A stretch of DNA of 64,000 nucleotides from Chloroflexi bacterium GWB2_49_20 (GTDB taxonomy: Bacteria; Chloroflexota; Anaerolineae; Anaerolineales; Villigracilaceae): the NCBI GenBank assembly GCA_001796335.1, contig MGMF01000014.1, forward strand, positions 133,982 through 197,981, in the 5' to 3' direction. Positions within the stretch are counted from its first letter, which is position 1. Each line of letters starts with the position of its first letter. The notes below the pieces were generated by a model that worked only from the letters and a program-made list of their open reading frames with translations, searched no databases and was not told the DNA's origin. The position numbers and the translations under genes are program-made. Positions 53,091-61,294 of the stretch are shown here, piece after piece.

Positions 53091-54893
53091 ATGACCTTGC
53101 CCGCACCTCGCTGGGATCTCAGCAATGTATACCCTGGCCTGGAATCGAATGAATACCAATCTGCTATTAAATCGCTTAAAGAAAAAATTGAGAGTCAGGA
53201 AGCGTTCTTTAATCAAAATGCTGCCTTAATGGGAGTGGACGCACCCCTGCCAAAACTGGCTGAAGCCATGGGTCAATTGATCGAGGGTTTCAATGCCATC
53301 TATGACCTGTCTGGTACTATGCGGGCTTATCTCAACTCATTTATTTCCACCGACTCCCACAACACCACCGCCATGCGCCTGCAATCCGAGTTCGAGCAGG
53401 CCAACGTGCGCCTGCAAAAACTGGGCGTCCGCTTCAGCGTTTGGGTGGGGGAACTGGCTCCACACTTGCCCGAAATGATCCAGGCTGACTCAACCGTCGC
53501 TGCGCATGCCTTCATCCTTAAAGAGACTGCCGAGCAGAGCAAGTACCTGATGACCGCAGCCGAAGAAGCCCTGTCCGCCGAGCTGAACCTGAGCGGCGCC
53601 AACGCCTGGAGCAAACTGCAGGGCACGCTCACCTCCCAGCTGACGGTGGATTTCGAGCTGGATGGCAAGACCCAAAAGCTGCCCATGCCGGCTCTCATCA
53701 ACCTGCACTCCCACCCGGATGCAGATGTGCGCAAGCGGGCTTATGCTGCGGAAATGGACGCCTGGCAGACCGCACGCGAACCCCTGGCAGCCTGCCTGAA
53801 CGGGGTCAAGGGTACGGTTAATACGCTCAACCGGTTGCGCGGCCGCACAGATGCACTGCATGGGGCACTTGACCAGGCCCGCATCGACCGTCCCACCCTC
53901 GAAGCCATGCTGGGCGCCATGCAGAATTCCTTCCCTGTCTTTCGGCGTTACTTCCAGGCTAAGGCGTGCCGCTTTGGCTCTGAAAAACTGGCCTGGTGGG
54001 ATATCTTTGCCCCCACTGGAAAGACCGGCCGCAGTTACACCTTTGAGGAAGCGCGCGAGTTCATCTGCGCACATTTCCATGAGTTCTCACCGGAAATGGC
54101 CGACTTTGCCAGGCATGCCATGCAAAATAATTGGATCGATGCCGAGCAGCGCGAAGGCAAGCGCGGCGGGGCTTTTTGCATGGGTCTCCCGCTGGTAAAA
54201 GAATCACGCATCCTTTCCAACTTTGACGGCTCGCTCGGACAGGTCTCCACGCTGGCGCATGAGCTTGGGCACGGTTTCCACAATTCATGCATTTACCAGG
54301 CTGGCAAGACCGCCATGCAGCGCAACACCCCCATGACCCTGGCTGAGACTGCCTCCATCATGTGTGAGACCATTGTCAAGCATGCTGCCCTCGAACAGGT
54401 CTCTGACCCGCAGGAGCAGTTGGCCATCCTGGAAGTCTCCCTGATCGGGCACGCCCAGGTGATCGTGGACATCTACTCGCGCTACCTGTTTGAGAAGGAA
54501 GTGTTCGAGCGCCGTGCCAATGCCGAGCTGTCTGCGGATGACCTGTGTGACATCATGGAGAGCGCCCAAAAAGCCACCTTTGGCCAGGCTGTGGATGAGC
54601 GCACCCTGCACAAGTATATGTGGACCTGGAAACCGCACTATTACTATGCGGGTCTGTCTTTCTATAACTTCCCGTATGCCTTCGGACTGCTGTTTGGCAC
54701 CGGCCTGTATGCCATCTACCAGCAGCGCGGCGCAGATTTTGTGCCCGATTACAAAAATCTGCTGGCCTCCACCGGTGAGGACAGTGCAGCCGGGCTGGCA
54801 GACCGCTTCGGCATCAACATCCACACCTCCAAATTCTGGGAAGACAGCCTGTCAGTCATCGCGGCCGAGGTGGAGCGTTATTGCGCGTTATAG
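53091..54893 (+). CDS. pepF: Oligoendopeptidase F (M3 family)
   Basis: The protein has 600 residues from the ATG at 53091, with GGAGGAG seven bases upstream. It is a cytoplasmic zinc peptidase that cleaves oligopeptides. The zinc site is AHELGHGFHN with a downstream Glu in MTLAETASIMCETI. The length and N-terminal PRWDLSNVYPGLES are typical of the PepF/M3B branch. Confidence 0.96.
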   Translation: MTLPAPRWDLSNVYPGLESNEYQSAIKSLKEKIESQEAFFNQNAALMGVDAPLPKLAEAMGQLIEGFNAIYDLSGTMRAYLNSFISTDSHNTTAMRLQSEFEQANVRLQKLGVRFSVWVGELAPHLPEMIQADSTVAAHAFILKETAEQSKYLMTAAEEALSAELNLSGANAWSKLQGTLTSQLTVDFELDGKTQKLPMPALINLHSHPDADVRKRAYAAEMDAWQTAREPLAACLNGVKGTVNTLNRLRGRTDALHGALDQARIDRPTLEAMLGAMQNSFPVFRRYFQAKACRFGSEKLAWWDIFAPTGKTGRSYTFEEAREFICAHFHEFSPEMADFARHAMQNNWIDAEQREGKRGGAFCMGLPLVKESRILSNFDGSLGQVSTLAHELGHGFHNSCIYQAGKTAMQRNTPMTLAETASIMCETIVKHAALEQVSDPQEQLAILEVSLIGHAQVIVDIYSRYLFEKEVFERRANAELSADDLCDIMESAQKATFGQAVDERTLHKYMWTWKPHYYYAGLSFYNFPYAFGLLFGTGLYAIYQQRGADFVPDYKNLLASTGEDSAAGLADRFGINIHTSKFWEDSLSVIAAEVERYCAL

Positions 54894-54987
54894 CCAGCAA
54901 CTCAAAGTAATAATTGGGGTTTCAATATGCAAATACAAGGTTTATTTGTGTTATTTTAATCCTCCAACCCCTTAAAGGAGAAATATT

Positions 54988-55827
54988 ATGTTGCATATTG
55001 TCACCGATGGTGCGGCTGATCTGCCACCTGCCTGGGAACAGGAGTTTGATCTCCGCGTGATACCCATCAATATCCAGTTTGGAGATAAAACCTATCTCCA
55101 GTTTGTAGATATGGGTTTTGATGATTTCTATAGAAAAGTGGAAGAGAGCAGGACCATCCCAAAAACATCGCAGCCATCTCCGCACCAGTTCAGCGAGTTT
55201 TACCAAAAGATCGCCAAACCCGGAGATACCATTCTATCCCTGCATGTCACCAGCAAGCTGTCGGGTACGTATGCCTCGGCTGTTGCCGCCGCACTGGAAT
55301 TGAAGGATAAGTTTAATATCATCACATTTGACTCGGCTGGTGGATCGATGGGGCTGGGTTTCATGTGCCGGGCAGCCCGCCAATTGGAGCGCGCCGGTAA
55401 GAGTGTCGATGAAATCATCAAGCACCTTGAATCAGTGCGCAGCAAGGTCCAGATCGTCTTGACCCTCGACAAGCTTGATTATGCCCGCATGAGCGGCCGG
55501 GTTGGCACACTTTCTGCGGCGCTGGCTTCGGTTTTGAATGTCAAGCCGATCGCAGTGCTCAAGGACGGCCTGGTGAACATGACCGACAAGGTGCGCACCC
55601 GCAAAGCTGCCCTGGAACGTGTGCTTGAAATCGGCAGGCAGGCTTTTGGGGATCAACCTGTGCATTTGGCGGTGGTGCATGCCCGTGACCTTGCCTCCGG
55701 GCAGGCGCTGCTGGACCAGGCCAAAAAGATGTTCAACTTCAAATCGGCTGAGCTGACCGATCTCTCTGTTGCGCTGGCGATCAACTTTGGTCCCGGCACG
55801 GTCGGTCTGGTGCTTTACCCGGCTTAA
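54988..55827 (+). CDS. DegV family fatty-acid-binding protein
   Basis: The protein has 279 residues. Family marks are IVTDGAADLPP at the N-terminus, the TSQPSPHQFSEFY segment, LSGTYASAVAAA, FDSAGGSMGLG and DYARMSGRVG. DegV (FakB) proteins bind a fatty acid and present it to the FakA kinase; FakA is not in this window. AAAGGAG precedes the ATG. The palindrome at 55863 ends the transcript. Confidence 0.95.
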   Translation: MLHIVTDGAADLPPAWEQEFDLRVIPINIQFGDKTYLQFVDMGFDDFYRKVEESRTIPKTSQPSPHQFSEFYQKIAKPGDTILSLHVTSKLSGTYASAVAAALELKDKFNIITFDSAGGSMGLGFMCRAARQLERAGKSVDEIIKHLESVRSKVQIVLTLDKLDYARMSGRVGTLSAALASVLNVKPIAVLKDGLVNMTDKVRTRKAALERVLEIGRQAFGDQPVHLAVVHARDLASGQALLDQAKKMFNFKSAELTDLSVALAINFGPGTVGLVLYPA

Positions 55828-55862
55828 GAAAATTAGCATCCCCAAAAAAACAACAAAAAACA

Positions 55863-55897
55863 AAGACCTGGCAGGTTTCAAAAACCTGTCAGGTCTT
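55863..55897. terminator. Palindrome GACCTGGCAGG..., bidirectional terminator, second copy
   Basis: AAGACCTGGCAGGTTT pairs with AAACCTGTCAGGTCTT with a single G-T wobble. It lies between convergent genes and matches the palindrome at 1448-1484. Confidence 0.85.
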
Positions 55898-55920
55898 ATT
55901 AATTTACTAAAAAGCCGAAC

Positions 55921-57207
55921 TTACGCCCAGCCGCGTAATTGCATGGCCTTGACCACGCGGTCAATGGCGACCATGTAGGCCGCATCTCGCATGTACACAT
56001 TTTCCTTGGTGGACATGTTGAGCACACCGTGGAAAGCGGAAGTCATCTTGGCATCCAGCTTCTCCAAAACCTCTTGCTTCGACCAGTAGAAATTCATATC
56101 GTTCTGGACGCTCTCAAAGTATGAGCAGGTTACGCCGCCTGCATTGCACAGGAAGTCGGGGATGTCGAAGATGCCTTTCTGCTTGATGTATTCATCAGCT
56201 TCTGGGGTGCAGGGGCCGTTGGCGCCTTCCGCCACGATCTTGACGTTTTTGGACATCTTGACGACGGTCTCGGCATTGACATGACCTTCGATGGCAGCCG
56301 GGATGAGCACGTTACAATCCTTTTCGATCCACTTGTCACCGGATTCGATGATGTAACCCGCAGCCTCTGCTTTAACCTTGTCGATGGTGCCGTACTGATC
56401 CACGATGGTCAGCAGGAAGTGCGGATCGATGCCGTTCGCGTGGCTGTAGGTGTAGGAGGTCTTGTCATGGCGATCCCAGCAGGATACGCAGGCGACCTTG
56501 CCGCCCAGCATTTCAATGAAGCCGATGGAGGCATATTGTGCCACATTTCCGAAACCTTCAATGGCAGCTACGCTCTTTTTGGGATCGATGCCCAGGTACT
56601 TCATGGCTTCACGCACGGTATAAATGACGCCGTAGCCGGTGGCTTCGGTGCGTCCGAGTGAGCCGCCGCCGCCCAGGGGCTTGCCGGTAAAGACACCCGG
56701 TGTGAACTGTCCGGTGAGCTTGGAATATTCATCCATCATCCAGCCCATCATCTGCGGGGTGGTGCCGACATCTGGTGCGGGTACATCCTGGCGCGGCCCA
56801 ATATTGCGCCACATATTCTGCACCCAGCCGCGGCACAGGCGTTCTTTTTCTGCAGTTGAGAGAGTAGCCGGGTCGACAATAATGCCGCCCTTGCCGCCAC
56901 CCAGGGGGATATCCGCAACTGCACATTTCCAGGTCATCCAGGTGGCCAGGGCACGTACGGTGTCCAGTGTCTCTGAGGGGTGGAAGCGAATGCCACCCTT
57001 GTTGGGGCCGCGCGCATCGTTATGCTGCACCCGGTATCCCTGGAAAACGCGCAAGCTGCCATCATCCATGCGTACCGGGATGCGGAAGGTAAATTCACGC
57101 ATGGGCCAGCGCAGTGCTTCGCTGATCTGTGGATCAAGATTCAGCTTTTTAGCGACGCCATCAAACTGCTCCTGCGCCATTTCAAATGCATTGATCTGTC
57201 CTGACAT
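55921..57207 (-). CDS. gdhA: Glutamate dehydrogenase (Glu/Leu/Phe/Val family)
   Basis: The protein has 428 residues from the ATG at 57207; a second ATG at 57213 is only one base from the AGGAG site. The substrate-binding GGIRFHP, catalytic PLGGGKGGI and the NAD(P) Rossmann start EGFGNVAQYASIGF are present. It interconverts glutamate and 2-oxoglutarate plus ammonia. Length (about 430) matches the hexameric clostridial/archaeal small class. A structured leader lies just upstream. Confidence 0.96.
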   Translation of the reverse strand: MSGQINAFEMAQEQFDGVAKKLNLDPQISEALRWPMREFTFRIPVRMDDGSLRVFQGYRVQHNDARGPNKGGIRFHPSETLDTVRALATWMTWKCAVADIPLGGGKGGIIVDPATLSTAEKERLCRGWVQNMWRNIGPRQDVPAPDVGTTPQMMGWMMDEYSKLTGQFTPGVFTGKPLGGGGSLGRTEATGYGVIYTVREAMKYLGIDPKKSVAAIEGFGNVAQYASIGFIEMLGGKVACVSCWDRHDKTSYTYSHANGIDPHFLLTIVDQYGTIDKVKAEAAGYIIESGDKWIEKDCNVLIPAAIEGHVNAETVVKMSKNVKIVAEGANGPCTPEADEYIKQKGIFDIPDFLCNAGGVTCSYFESVQNDMNFYWSKQEVLEKLDAKMTSAFHGVLNMSTKENVYMRDAAYMVAIDRVVKAMQLRGWA

Positions 57208-57247
57208 GTTCATCTCCTACTATTGGTTGAAATTGATGTAAAAAACA

Positions 57248-57400
57248 TAAGCGGACACCTCGGAAGAGTGTCCGCTTTATTACGCGTATATGTTGACGAT
57301 TACAATCATAGAGTCTCGCTACTTGGGAACTACTCCCGGGCATTGCGCTTGCCCCTTAAAGTTACACGATATTACAGTTTACGTCAATATGACAAAAACC
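57248..57400 (-). promoter_or_regulatory. Structured leader of gdhA with terminator-like hairpin
   Basis: In the minus direction the leader contains GGGCAAGCGCAATGCCC (stem-loop), GGGAGTAGTTCCC (stem-loop), GTAGCGAGACTC, and then a perfect ten-base stem AAGCGGACAC/GTGTCCGCTT followed by ATGTTTTTT, about 40 bases before the ATG. This is the layout of an attenuator or riboswitch. No known class is recognised by sequence. The hairpin could instead end the upstream enoyl-CoA hydratase transcript. Confidence 0.5.
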
Positions 57401-57460
57401 ATGCACTATTAATGACGTCCTGCGTGATTTTGGTTACAAGTGATTGTAGATGAAAGTTTT

Positions 57461-58213
57461 CTACTGGTGGGTTGGGTTGAAATTCGGAAAACGCTTTTCA
57501 AGGAAGGCGCTTACTCCCTCCACATGCTCCTGCCCGTGACTGGCGATCTCCTGCAGATGGGCTTCATAATCCAGGGCATCTTCCAGGTTGGGCAGCACAG
57601 ACTGATTAAAGGCGCGCTTTGCCAGCCCAAAGGCACCCACAGGTCCGTTGGCCAGCAAGCCTGCCAGGCTGGCGCTTTCGGACGCCAGGTCATCAGCGGA
57701 TACCAGGCGGTTGACAAGTCCCCATTCCAGGGCCTGGGTGGCGGGGATGGTGGCATTGCTGAAAGCCAGTTCAGTGGCGCGTGCCAGCCCCACCAGGATC
57801 GGCAAGAACAGCGAGACGCCGGAGTCTGGCGCCAGCCCGATGCCCGCAAACCCGACTGTAAAATGGGCGTTATCGGCAGCAATGCGCAGGTCACAGGCCA
57901 GGGCAATGCCTAACCCGGCGCCTGCAACCGGACCGTTGATCACGGCGATGACAGGCTTGCTGATCTGGCGTATCTGAAGAATAAGAGGGTTGTAGGTTTC
58001 CTGCAGGTGGAGGCGGTAGGAAATTTGCTGACCGCGTGCTGCCAGCATCTCGTTGATGTCATGTCCGGCGCTGAAAACACCCTGCGAACCGGTCAGCAGG
58101 ACGCAGCGTACTGCCGGATTGCGGGCGGCATCCCGAAAAGCAGTCAACAGCCCGGAGATGGTCTCCAAGTTAAGTGCATTGACCGGTGGTCGCTGCACAG
58201 TCAGGGTTAACAC
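57461..58213 (-). CDS. Enoyl-CoA hydratase/isomerase family protein, short N-terminus
   Basis: The protein has 250 residues from a GTG at 58213. It is a crotonase-fold enzyme: FSAGHDINEM (first oxyanion-hole segment), KPVIAVINGPVAGAGLGIALACDLRIAA (second) and the later FLPILVGLARATEL. The usual first strand of about ten residues before LTL..PP.NALN is missing, and an in-frame stop lies three codons upstream of the GTG. The gene may be slightly truncated, or the start may be as read. Probably involved in beta-oxidation or acyl-CoA breakdown. Confidence 0.85.
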   Translation of the reverse strand: MLTLTVQRPPVNALNLETISGLLTAFRDAARNPAVRCVLLTGSQGVFSAGHDINEMLAARGQQISYRLHLQETYNPLILQIRQISKPVIAVINGPVAGAGLGIALACDLRIAADNAHFTVGFAGIGLAPDSGVSLFLPILVGLARATELAFSNATIPATQALEWGLVNRLVSADDLASESASLAGLLANGPVGAFGLAKRAFNQSVLPNLEDALDYEAHLQEIASHGQEHVEGVSAFLEKRFPNFNPTHQ

Positions 58214-58259
58214 CCCGGATTAGAGCTCTGTGGATAGGCTGGTCATCAATTACCCGGCT

Positions 58260-58637
58260 TTAATTGAGGTTATCCGGGCTGTCATCCAGGTCATCATCAT
58301 CACTGGTATCAAATTCGTATTCCACCTTCTCACTGTCCATGTTGAGCCACAGCAGGAGCATATGACCGTCCGGCGATTCGACCGAGCGCACGGCAATGAT
58401 GGGCGCCTGCTGTTCCATACCGACATCGTTGCGGTAGTGCAGGTGGATCGGGCCGCCTGTATTCCAGGCGCGGTAGCAACGCTCGACCAGTGCCGGACCG
58501 TTGAACGTGCGCAGACGGGTCAGCACGGTGACGTTATAGTGGGGACCTTCGCCCAAACCGAGTGCCCAGCCATCCTGGACGGGTTCAAACACTGGCGGCG
58601 GACCTTCAATGATCGTGATCTTATTATTTTCTTCCAT
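58260..58637 (-). CDS. Conserved-looking hypothetical protein, acidic C-terminus
   Basis: The protein has 125 residues. It is soluble with segments such as GWALGLGEGPHYNVTVLTRLRTFNGPALVERCYRAWNTGG and ends in an Asp-rich tail (DTSDDDDLDDSPD). No domain is recognised. It precedes the enoyl-CoA hydratase gene by 46 bases and may share its transcript. Confidence 0.65.
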   Translation of the reverse strand: MEENNKITIIEGPPPVFEPVQDGWALGLGEGPHYNVTVLTRLRTFNGPALVERCYRAWNTGGPIHLHYRNDVGMEQQAPIIAVRSVESPDGHMLLLWLNMDSEKVEYEFDTSDDDDLDDSPDNLN

Positions 58638-58652
58638 TATTTTTTCCGTATC

Positions 58653-58740
58653 TTTTCAATAATTCGGGAGAAGGTTGGGGTGTGAAAGCGAGCTTTGCTC
58701 GCTTTCACACCCCAACACCCCCCTTTTTTGAGAAGTTACT
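58653..58740. repeat. TCTCAATAA-type palindromic repeat, copy 4, with 20-bp hairpin
   Basis: The ends are TTTTCAATAATTCGGG and TTTTTTGAGAAGTTAC. Inside, a perfect 20-bp stem (58674-58693 with 58697-58716) is closed by TTT. It lies just upstream of the hypothetical gene at 58637. Confidence 0.8.
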
Positions 58741-58929
58741 TTTTCCTGTAGTGATGCGGAATAATACCATAAAAGAGGGGATCGCGTTTAAAAAATGGGG
58801 AGAGAGGATAAGCAATTGCCTTGAGAGTATAGTCAGGATATTGATTTATAAAAACCCACGTATAATTCAGTATTGAGACAATCCATCCTCACTAAATCTG
58901 GCATGGTGGCACTGGTACAGGAGTTTCCC

Positions 58930-59259
58930 ATGTATAAATTGGTCATCCTTTTTGAACAACCCCTCGACGAACAGGAATTTCAGGTCAACTGGCAGAAGTT
59001 CATGGGCCTGGCTGAAAAACTGCCGCGCCTGCGCCGTGAGATCGTCAGCCGTGTCGAGCAGGTCGTGCACGCCCCGGATGGCCGGCAGTACACCCGCATC
59101 CACGAGCTGATCTTTGATTCGCGTGACGCCCTGGAGACAGCCCTGCAATCCAAAGCCGGGTTAGCTGCCGGGCAGTTCCTGCAGGCTTTCACCCTCGGCA
59201 GGATGGTTCTGTTGACCGCCGAGCACATGGAAGCGGGGGAGAAGGATTTTCGCAAGTAA
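58930..59259 (+). CDS. EthD-like small protein (dimeric alpha-beta barrel)
   Basis: The protein has 109 residues from the ATG at 58930, five bases after CAGGAG. MYKLVILFEQP at the N-terminus and the overall size match the EthD/dimeric alpha-beta barrel superfamily, whose members are ligand-binding or small monooxygenase-like proteins. The assignment is by pattern and length only. Confidence 0.65.
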   Translation: MYKLVILFEQPLDEQEFQVNWQKFMGLAEKLPRLRREIVSRVEQVVHAPDGRQYTRIHELIFDSRDALETALQSKAGLAAGQFLQAFTLGRMVLLTAEHMEAGEKDFRK

Positions 59260-59261
59260 GA

Positions 59262-60353
59262 TTAACCTTGCCTGGCTATTTTCAGGTATTTTTCGCGTAG
59301 AGTATCCAAAACCAATTTTTGCCCCGTAGCTTCATCCAGGTAGTACCAGTGTTCCCAGCCATTGCAGGGTGCGTTAAGCAGTTCGCGCCCCAGGCTGTGG
59401 ATCGAGCCGGTCTGCTCACCAAGCTGCAGACGCCCATCCGCCAGGATGGTGGCGACCAGGCTGGTCTTGCCAAAATACAAATTTTGCCCAATGTGAACAT
59501 ACCCATTTTCCAGCAGGCTGCCAAACGGGACGCGCGGGCGTTGGCGTTTGGATGGGCTTATGAACATGTCTTCCGAATACTCGCCTTCCGGAATGGCATC
59601 GATGCGCTGGCGGGCAAGCTGGATATAGGCTGGGTCACGTTCGATCCCGATCCAATTACGGTGCAGTTTTTTGGCAACCACTCCGCTGGTGCCGCTGCCA
59701 AAGAAGGGATCCAGCAGGATATCGCCTGGCTTGGTGCTGGAGGACAGCACCCGGTACAGCAGCGCTTCCGGTTTCTGGGTGGAATGTCCCTTCTCCCCGT
59801 TCAAACGGACGCGTTCCGGCCCGGTGCATATGGGTAGCTCCCAATCACTGCGCATTTGCAGGTTATCATTCAGGGATTTCATGGTCTGATAATTAAAGGT
59901 ATAACGTGCCCCCTTGATCTTCTGTGCCCACAACAGGGTTTCGTGGGCGTTGGTGAAGCGCATCCCGTGGAAGTTGGGCATGGGGTTGGTTTTGACCCAC
60001 ACGATATCGTTCAGAATCCAGTAGCCCAGGTCCATCAGCACCGTGCCGACCCGGTGGATGTTGTGATAAGAGCCGATCACCCACAGCGTGCCGGTGTCTT
60101 TCAGCACCCTGCGGCAGGCTGTCAACCAGAGGTGCGTAAAGTGGTCATATTCTGCAAACCCCTTAAACTGATCCCAGTCGTCATCAACTGCATCCACGCG
60201 GCTCATATCCGGGCGCCATAAGGTGCGGTTCAACTGCAGGTTGTAGGGCGGGTCGGCAAACACCACGTCAACCGAACCGGCGGGCAGCGTATCCATCACT
60301 TCCACGCAGTCTCCGGGCAGGATCTGGTTGAGGGGGAGTTGTTGAAGGGTCAA
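59262..60353 (-). CDS. Solitary DNA adenine methyltransferase, CcrM/HinfI-like, with C-terminal RAMA domain
   Basis: The protein has 363 residues. It starts at a TTG with AAGGAAAA upstream; no ATG is available before residue 20. Motif IV DPPYNLQL comes before motif I DPFFGSGTSGVVAKKL, the beta-class order. The RWPEALLYR-like QKPEALLYRVL follows the catalytic region. The last 80 residues (GSLLENGYVHIGQNLYF...WYYLDEATGQ) form a RAMA domain, as in CcrM. It modifies N6-adenine, probably in GANTC-like sites (inference). No restriction endonuclease gene is next to it, so it is an orphan methylase likely used in gene control or replication timing. Confidence 0.9.
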   Translation of the reverse strand: MTLQQLPLNQILPGDCVEVMDTLPAGSVDVVFADPPYNLQLNRTLWRPDMSRVDAVDDDWDQFKGFAEYDHFTHLWLTACRRVLKDTGTLWVIGSYHNIHRVGTVLMDLGYWILNDIVWVKTNPMPNFHGMRFTNAHETLLWAQKIKGARYTFNYQTMKSLNDNLQMRSDWELPICTGPERVRLNGEKGHSTQKPEALLYRVLSSSTKPGDILLDPFFGSGTSGVVAKKLHRNWIGIERDPAYIQLARQRIDAIPEGEYSEDMFISPSKRQRPRVPFGSLLENGYVHIGQNLYFGKTSLVATILADGRLQLGEQTGSIHSLGRELLNAPCNGWEHWYYLDEATGQKLVLDTLREKYLKIARQG

Positions 60354-60526
60354 TGAATTTTCCTTGATGGCTGCCTCTTGTGTGGTGGAGGATGAAGTCG
60401 CGGTATTTTATTATTAAGAACCTTGATTTTTAAACATAGCTCTTCGGCAGTGGAGGTATATGCACTCCATCCGTACCATTATCGCATCATTTTCAAAAAG
60501 CAAATCATTTGTGGGAGCCGTGTATA

Positions 60527-61195
60527 TTATTCACAAAACCAGGTCCATTCAACAGAACCATCCATCGACCGTGTTCCGGTGGAGGTAGCACCTCCACATC
60601 CATAGGCAGTATAGGAATAACTCCCCGGAAGAACAGTTATGCTGGAATTTCCGGTAGGCAGGTAAAATGTATACGAGCAGGGACCACGGAGTGTGAGCGA
60701 AACTGCGCCCCCGGTATTGTTAAGGATGGATACCTGCACGGTCTCCCCATCACATCCGGCTGAAGTGGGTTGAATATAAGGTTTTGCAGTTGGAGTGGGT
60801 GGAATGGCATGAATATCCACCAGGTCACAGGAAAAAGAAAATACGATCAGGTCTGCCCTGATCCACCCTGTGCCTCCATCTTGCAGATCGACAACCAGCC
60901 AGGTGCAATCCTCATCTCGTCCGATGATGCGTAGTTCTGTACCCTTCGCAAGAGAAGTGACCACATCATAATTCGTCCCAGGACCGCCGCGGATGTTAAC
61001 GCTCTCTCCGCCAATGTTACCAAAATACTCAGTCACAGAAGTGGGGCTTGGACGGGGAGTATGAGTTGAGACAGGTTGAATTGTTATAATCGGAGCAGGG
61101 GTTTTGGTCGGGAGAGTGGGCTGTGAAGTTGGACTACAGGCAAAGAGCATAGAACCAGATAAGAAAAAGACAACCGGAAGAAATTTGGACTTCAT
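60527..61195 (-). CDS. SH3-domain lipoprotein
   Basis: The protein has 222 residues. The signal peptide ends LFAC (lipobox), followed by a Thr/Pro-rich spacer. An SH3b domain runs from about 60 to 125 (GGESVNIRGGPGTNYDVVTSLAKGTELRII...GWIRADL). The C-terminal 75 residues are a second, Cys-containing beta domain (TVQVSILNNTGGAVSLTLRG). It is likely anchored on the outer face of the membrane and binds cell-wall material (inference). Confidence 0.85.
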   Translation of the reverse strand: MKSKFLPVVFFLSGSMLFACSPTSQPTLPTKTPAPIITIQPVSTHTPRPSPTSVTEYFGNIGGESVNIRGGPGTNYDVVTSLAKGTELRIIGRDEDCTWLVVDLQDGGTGWIRADLIVFSFSCDLVDIHAIPPTPTAKPYIQPTSAGCDGETVQVSILNNTGGAVSLTLRGPCSYTFYLPTGNSSITVLPGSYSYTAYGCGGATSTGTRSMDGSVEWTWFCE

Positions 61196-61294
61196 TAGGC
61201 CTCTCTTTCGGGAAGGATTTCTGGAGTTGGTTTAATAGGCATGAAATTATTTTCATCTTTCATTAATTTTCTTTTCATCTAATTTCTTTTTCCC

